Below are positions 59,640-64,000 of a stretch of 64,000 nucleotides of DNA, one piece after another. A model generated the notes under the pieces. The model had not been told where the DNA came from. It did not search any database and was given only the letters and a program-made list of their open reading frames with translations. Source of the DNA: Avena insularis (Eukaryota; Streptophyta; Magnoliopsida; Poales; Poaceae). The stretch is taken from NCBI GenBank assembly GCA_023614405.1, contig CM042688.1, forward strand, positions 440,686,028 to 440,750,027, read 5' to 3'. Positions within the stretch are counted from its first letter, which is position 1. Each line of letters begins with the position of its first letter. The position numbers were made by a program, and so were the translations under genes.

Positions 59640-60873
59640 AAATAAAGTTTTGAAATAATCGAAAACACCACACCAGATTTTATGGACTTTTTTGGCACCC
59701 CAAGAAAACGGCTTTAAATAATTAAAACCACAAATGTTATATTTTAATCAATTGAAACCACCTGGCAACTTTTATTAATATTATGAAACCGAACTGAATC
59801 TTATTTGAAACCACTAAAACCATATCGAACCATGCTTCAAAACAATTGAAACCACAAATAAATAAAACCAAAAACCATGTTTCAATAAATTGAAACCACA
59901 CAAACATGTCTCAAACAATTCAAACAACAAAAACATGTTTGAAACAATTGAAACCCCCACCCATAGACAAATGAAACCACAAATTTATGTTTCAATAAAT
60001 TGAAAACACATGCAATCATGTTTCAAACAATTGAAATCTCAAAACAATGTTTGAAACAATCGAAACCACCACACAAGATTTTATAAATATTTTTGGCAGC
60101 ACAATGAACCTTTTTGAAACAATTGAAACCACAAATAACATCTTCTAATAACTTGAAACCATCTCCCAACTATTTATCATTTTTTTAAACTGAATTAAAC
60201 CTTATTAAAAACACTACAACCATACAGAACCATGCTGAAATGTATTTAAACCAATCGAAACCTCACAAGCATGTTTCACAACAATTGAAACCACAGACAA
60301 ATAAAACCACAAAAACATGTTTCAATAAACTGAATCCACATAACCATATTTGAAACTATTGAAACCACAAAAACATGTTTCAATAAATTAAAACCACACA
60401 AACATGTCTCAAACAATTCAAATCATAAAAATATATTTGAAACAATTGAAACCACCACCCATAGAAAAAATTGAAACCACATGCAAGCATTTTTTTGAAA
60501 CAATTGAAACCACAAGAGGATGTTTGAAACGATCACAACCACCACACAATATTTTATGAATATTTTTGGCACCCCAAGTAACCTTTTTGAAACAATTGAA
60601 ACCACCAATAACATATTTTAATAATTTGAAACCACCTCCCAACTATTTATCAATTTTTTGAAATTGAAGTAAACCTTATTAAAAACACTGTAGCCATAGA
60701 GAATCATGCTGAGACTTATTTAAACCAATCGAAACCTCACAACCTTGTTTCAAAACAATTAAAACCACAAACAAATGAAACCACAAAACTATGTTTTAAT
60801 AAATTGAAACCACACAACCATGTTTGAAACAACTGAAACCACCACCCATAGACAAATGAAACCACAAAACCAT
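59640..60873. repeat. Degenerate AAACCAC minisatellite with longer-period repeat
   Basis: Dozens of diverged copies of a phrase like TTTGAAACAATTGAAACCAC. A larger unit of about 400-470 bp recurs three times, marked by TTTTATxxAxxTTTTTGGCA at about 59677, 60080 and 60551. It is interrupted by LTR element E at 60874. Confidence 0.85.
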
Positions 60874-62291
60874 TGATACGTTGCAAACGTATCTATAATT
60901 TTCGATGTTCCATGCTTGGTTTTATCTACTTTCTTATGTTTTATCCACACTTTGGAGTACTTTTCATATGATTTCTTGGACTAACCTATTAACAAGAGCC
61001 ACAGTGCCAGTTGCCTGATTTCTGCTGTTTTTGGTTCTAGGAAAGTCAAAAAATGAATATTCTCGAAATTGGACGGGACAAAAGCCAAAGTTCATATTTT
61101 TCCGGAAGACTCACAGAGCCAGAAGACGAGACGGAGGGGGGCCACAGGGTGGCCACACCACCCCTTGGCGCGGGCCAGCCCAGGCCACGCTAGGGCATGG
61201 TGTGGGACCCCTGGCTACCCACCGACCTTGCCTCTTTGCCTATAAGAAGCCTCCCGATGCATAAACCCTAAATTGTCAAGCCTCCAGCCACGAAAAGTTC
61301 TGCAGCGCTCTCGCCACCGAAGGGAGATTCGATGGACAGAAAGTCTCTGTTTCGGCACCCTGCCGGGACGGGGAAGTGCCCCCGGAGCCATCTCCATCGA
61401 TCTCCACCACCATCTCCATCACCATTACTGATTCCCATTATGAGGAGGGATTAGTTCTCTCCCGAGGCTAAGGGTTCTACCGGTAGCTATGTGTTCATCT
61501 CTCACTATGCATGATCATATTGTGATCATGAGCTTTGTAATCAAGTAGATCTACCTTGCTACTCAAGTGCTTTAATAGATCTCTGCTCTCCCCATGTGTG
61601 TGAAAGTGACAGCGTGCACACCATGGTGGCACTTAGGCTAGAGATTTCAAATACTTGTTATGAGTTATATTTGGAGTTGGATGTCTTTATGAAATTGTGG
61701 TGTTTGTTGGAACCATCTAGTGCTCAAGGTGACAGTGTGGGATTATCTAGATGGGAAAGGCTTACTTTGAGGTGTGATGTTATAGCCCTACCATGGATTA
61801 GAGTGTCCAACCGGAGAGTAGTTAAGAATAGTATCATAAAGAGAAGATATTTATATGAGAGTGTTCACTAGTGAAAGTATGATCCCTAGGCCTTGTTTCT
61901 AAGCACTGAAACACCGTTTGCTATTAGATCTATTACATGTTTGCTTGCTTCCATCTTTATTTCAGTTTTACTTTAGTCTTTTCCACGCCATCAAGCTATC
62001 TTCTATCACCGTTACCACTTATAATTATCTATACCACTTGTATTTCACTATCTCTTCGCCAAACTAGTGCACCTATACACCTGACAAGTGTATTGGGTGT
62101 GTTGGGGACAGAAGAGACTTCTTGTATCTTGATTGCAGGGTTGCTTGAGAGGGGATACCTTTGACCACTTTCCTCCCTGAGTTCGATAAACCTTGGGTGA
62201 TCCACTTAAGGGAAAGCTTGTTGCTGTTCTACAAACCTCTGCACTTGGAGGCCCAACAACTGTCTAGAATAATAGAAGTGCGTAGACATCA
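60874..62291 (+). repeat. 5' LTR of element E
   Basis: 1418 bp. A GC-rich inverted repeat lies about 280 nt in (61153-61173 with 61185-61205, 16 of 21 positions matching). A TATA-like region (GCCTATAAGAAGCC) is near 61238-61251. Confidence 0.85.
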
Positions 62292-62518
62292 AGCTATTTT
62301 TTGGCGTCGTTGCCGAGGAGGTAAGGTAAAAGGTACTCACATCCTCTGGTGTGAGTGCTCGAAGTTGTTTCCTTTAGATTCTGCAATTTCGTCTTTTTGT
62401 TTCTTGTTTTTATTTTCACTAGTTAGGCTTAATGGAAAACAACAACAAAATTAGAGAGCTTTATAGTATTTATCTTGAGTTAGGACATGAAGTGTTTGAA
62501 TAGAAAATTAAAAAACCT

Positions 62519-63223
62519 ATGGAACTTTCTTTGCATGCTAATAGCAATGTTATTAGTATGAATTCTTTGAACACCATTATTGCTAATGCTATGGAAAAGA
62601 CTAAGCTTGGGGAAGTTGGTTTTGATGAGAATGATCTTTTTAGTCCCCCAAGCATGGAGGAGAAAATTTACTTTGATGATACTATACCTCCAATATATGA
62701 TGATTGCAATGATGAATATGATATTTTTAGTCCACCTACTATTGAGGAGGAAATTAATTATGATTACAATATGCCTCCTATATTTGATGATTATGGTGAT
62801 GAAAATAATAATGATAGCTATTTTGTTGAATTTGCTCCCACTACAATCAATAAGAATGACTATGTTTATGTGAGGAGTATTAATTCTTTTATGCATATGG
62901 CTCATGATAAGAATGTTTCTTGTGATAATTATATTGTTACTTTTATTCATAATGGTACTGAAAGTTATTATGAGAGAGGGAAACATGGTTTTATGTGTCT
63001 CAACAATATTAAGTTTCCCCTCTTTATGTTGAAAATTTTGAAGCTGCACTTATTTTGCTTTCCTATGCTTGTCGCTTTGTGCTTTCATGACTTGTTTCTT
63101 TACAAGATTCCTATGCATAGGAAGTGGGTTAGACTTAAATGTGTTTTGAATTCGCTTTTGATGCTCTCTTTTACTTCAATTCATATTTCCTATGTGAGCA
63201 TCTTCTCAAATTATCATGCCTAA
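62519..63223 (+). CDS. Element E protein with hydrophobic C-terminal domain
   Basis: A 234-codon frame. The first two thirds are acidic with repeated blocks, FDENDLFSPPSMEEKIYFDD and DEYDIFSPPTIEEEINYDYN, each followed by a MPPIFDD-like phrase. The last 80 residues (ESYYERGKHGFM, FPLFMLKILKLHLFCFPM, YKIPMHRKWVRLK) match the C-terminus of the gag-like protein of element D. No gag core, protease or RT is present. The hydrophobic patch could be a membrane segment or buried core. This domain is carried by two otherwise different elements in the window; its role is unknown. Confidence 0.65.
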   Translation: MELSLHANSNVISMNSLNTIIANAMEKTKLGEVGFDENDLFSPPSMEEKIYFDDTIPPIYDDCNDEYDIFSPPTIEEEINYDYNMPPIFDDYGDENNNDSYFVEFAPTTINKNDYVYVRSINSFMHMAHDKNVSCDNYIVTFIHNGTESYYERGKHGFMCLNNIKFPLFMLKILKLHLFCFPMLVALCFHDLFLYKIPMHRKWVRLKCVLNSLLMLSFTSIHISYVSIFSNYHA

Positions 63224-64000
63224 CTTAAAGGCATTAAAAGAAAAGTACTTATTGGGAGATAACCCAAAAGTTTTAGATGATTCTTGGAAGTTATTACTTA
63301 TGTAATAACCGCTCCTTATCCTTTTTACTTGCTTTTTGTGCCAAGAGGAACCTCTAATGAGAGAGAAGTAATGCTTGGGAAAGTTGTTGTCCCGAAACAG
63401 ATTTCTGTTCTTCACCGTAAAAATTCGTGTAAAATATCTGTTCGTCCTTTTGAGGCGTGAATTTTTGTACTTATGACCCAGGTTGTTATCTAAATTTCGT
63501 TAGTTCAACACTTTTTTATTTGAGCAACAGAAGGTCTTCGAAAAAATTGGTCTTTACCTGCTGGTCTGTTTTGACAGATTTCTGCCATTTTCTGCATTTG
63601 CTTCCTGTTGGTTCCTTTTTGAGTTCTTTTGGGGAATTGAGATTTTTGAGGGAAGTGCTTCAGTAGCTAGTGTTCTAATGAAATTTTATTGGTGTTAGAA
63701 CTGAACCTTAAGACCTATTATCTTGAGTGCACTAATGTTGCTAATAAAGATTGTGTGAAGTTTTGTATGAAGAAAAATTTCAGGTGTATGGAGAGAATGA
63801 TGTAATGAGATGAAGAATGGACTAAAGCTCAAGCTTGGGGATATCACGCGTGTCACCCCAAGAAATATCCAAGAAGTACAAGCATCAAATCTTGGGATTC
63901 CCAAGGCATCCCCTTCTTCATCAATAAAAATCCTAGGTTTCTTCTAAACGCTTCATTTTTATTGTTTCATGCACAGTTGTGTTGTTCTTGGAGCGTCTTC

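Larger units (their letters stand above)
60874..64000 (+). mobile_element. LTR retrotransposon E, left part, runs off the window
   Basis: The 5' LTR is 60874-62291 (TGATACGTTGC to GACATCA, 1418 bp). The PBS follows at 62302-62318 (TGGCGTCGTTGCCGAGG, tRNA-Asp with one change). The first third of the LTR resembles family B in the same sense as B's - strand. The internal region carries one open frame (62519-63223), then non-coding sequence (63225-64000) equal to the reverse complement of A at about 15.5-16.1 kb and B at about 20.2-21.0 kb. The right end is outside the window. Confidence 0.85.

Noticed and set aside
61596..62454. Open frames inside the LTR and leader of element E
   Set aside because: They fall in non-coding LTR sequence and across the LTR/PBS boundary, with no similarity to any protein family I recognise.

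Overview
This is plant nuclear DNA from a grass, most likely the wheat/barley group (Triticeae). That placement is an inference from the style of the genes (F-box/DUF295, XS-type zinc finger, SINA-like) and from the abundant LTR elements primed by tRNA-Asp that begin TGATAC. The window is a small island of mostly decaying low-copy genes, a very large 48-bp minisatellite, and nested LTR retrotransposons. All genes are intron-containing and eukaryotic. I saw no rRNA, tRNA gene, CRISPR array or bacterial operon.

1-9.5 kb, gene fragments: a DUF295/F-box-like gene with an in-frame stop and a frameshift (- strand); two convergent copies of a DEDDy 3'-5' exonuclease-like gene, both damaged; and two XS-type zinc-finger-like paralogues (- strand). 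The 6.4-6.8 kb zinc-finger copy is broken by nonsense codons. The 8.0-8.9 kb copy is intact as a two-exon gene and lies between long terminal inverted repeats, so it looks like cargo of a Pack-MULE.

9.5-37.5 kb: a minisatellite with a 48-bp unit (about 13 kb in total) that carries a higher-order repeat of about 2.28 kb. It was split at 11,283 by LTR element A (11,284-26,168, TSD ACCCA). A's right LTR is itself split by LTR element B (16,638-24,756), which carries remnants of gag and protease. A's internal region also holds a small hAT-like insertion. The minisatellite is open in several frames only because 48 is a multiple of 3.

37.5-50.3 kb: a SINA-like gene fragment, then a small gene (- strand) whose last exon is split by a solo LTR of family B (39,271-49,126, TSD GACAT). 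That solo LTR is split in turn by the nearly complete non-autonomous gypsy-like element D (39,808-48,026, TSD ATTGG). Divergent from the broken gene is an apparently intact two-exon GRF zinc-finger gene (49,764-50,250).

50.3-58.6 kb: a decayed Mutator-like transposase (- strand) lies head to head with a decayed multi-exon Ulp1-like cysteine protease gene (+ strand) whose catalytic His, Asp and Cys all appear substituted. The two may be parts of one large MULE.

58.6-64 kb: two MITEs (Stowaway and Tourist types), a degenerate minisatellite built on a short AAACCAC-containing phrase, and the left part of LTR element E, which runs off the window.

Elements A, B, D and E share non-coding internal sequence and tRNA-Asp primer sites. 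B, D and E share a strong hairpin about 270-330 nt inside the LTR. D and E share an unusual hydrophobic C-terminal protein domain. None of them shows reverse transcriptase or integrase here, so they look like a related set of non-autonomous elements mobilised in trans.
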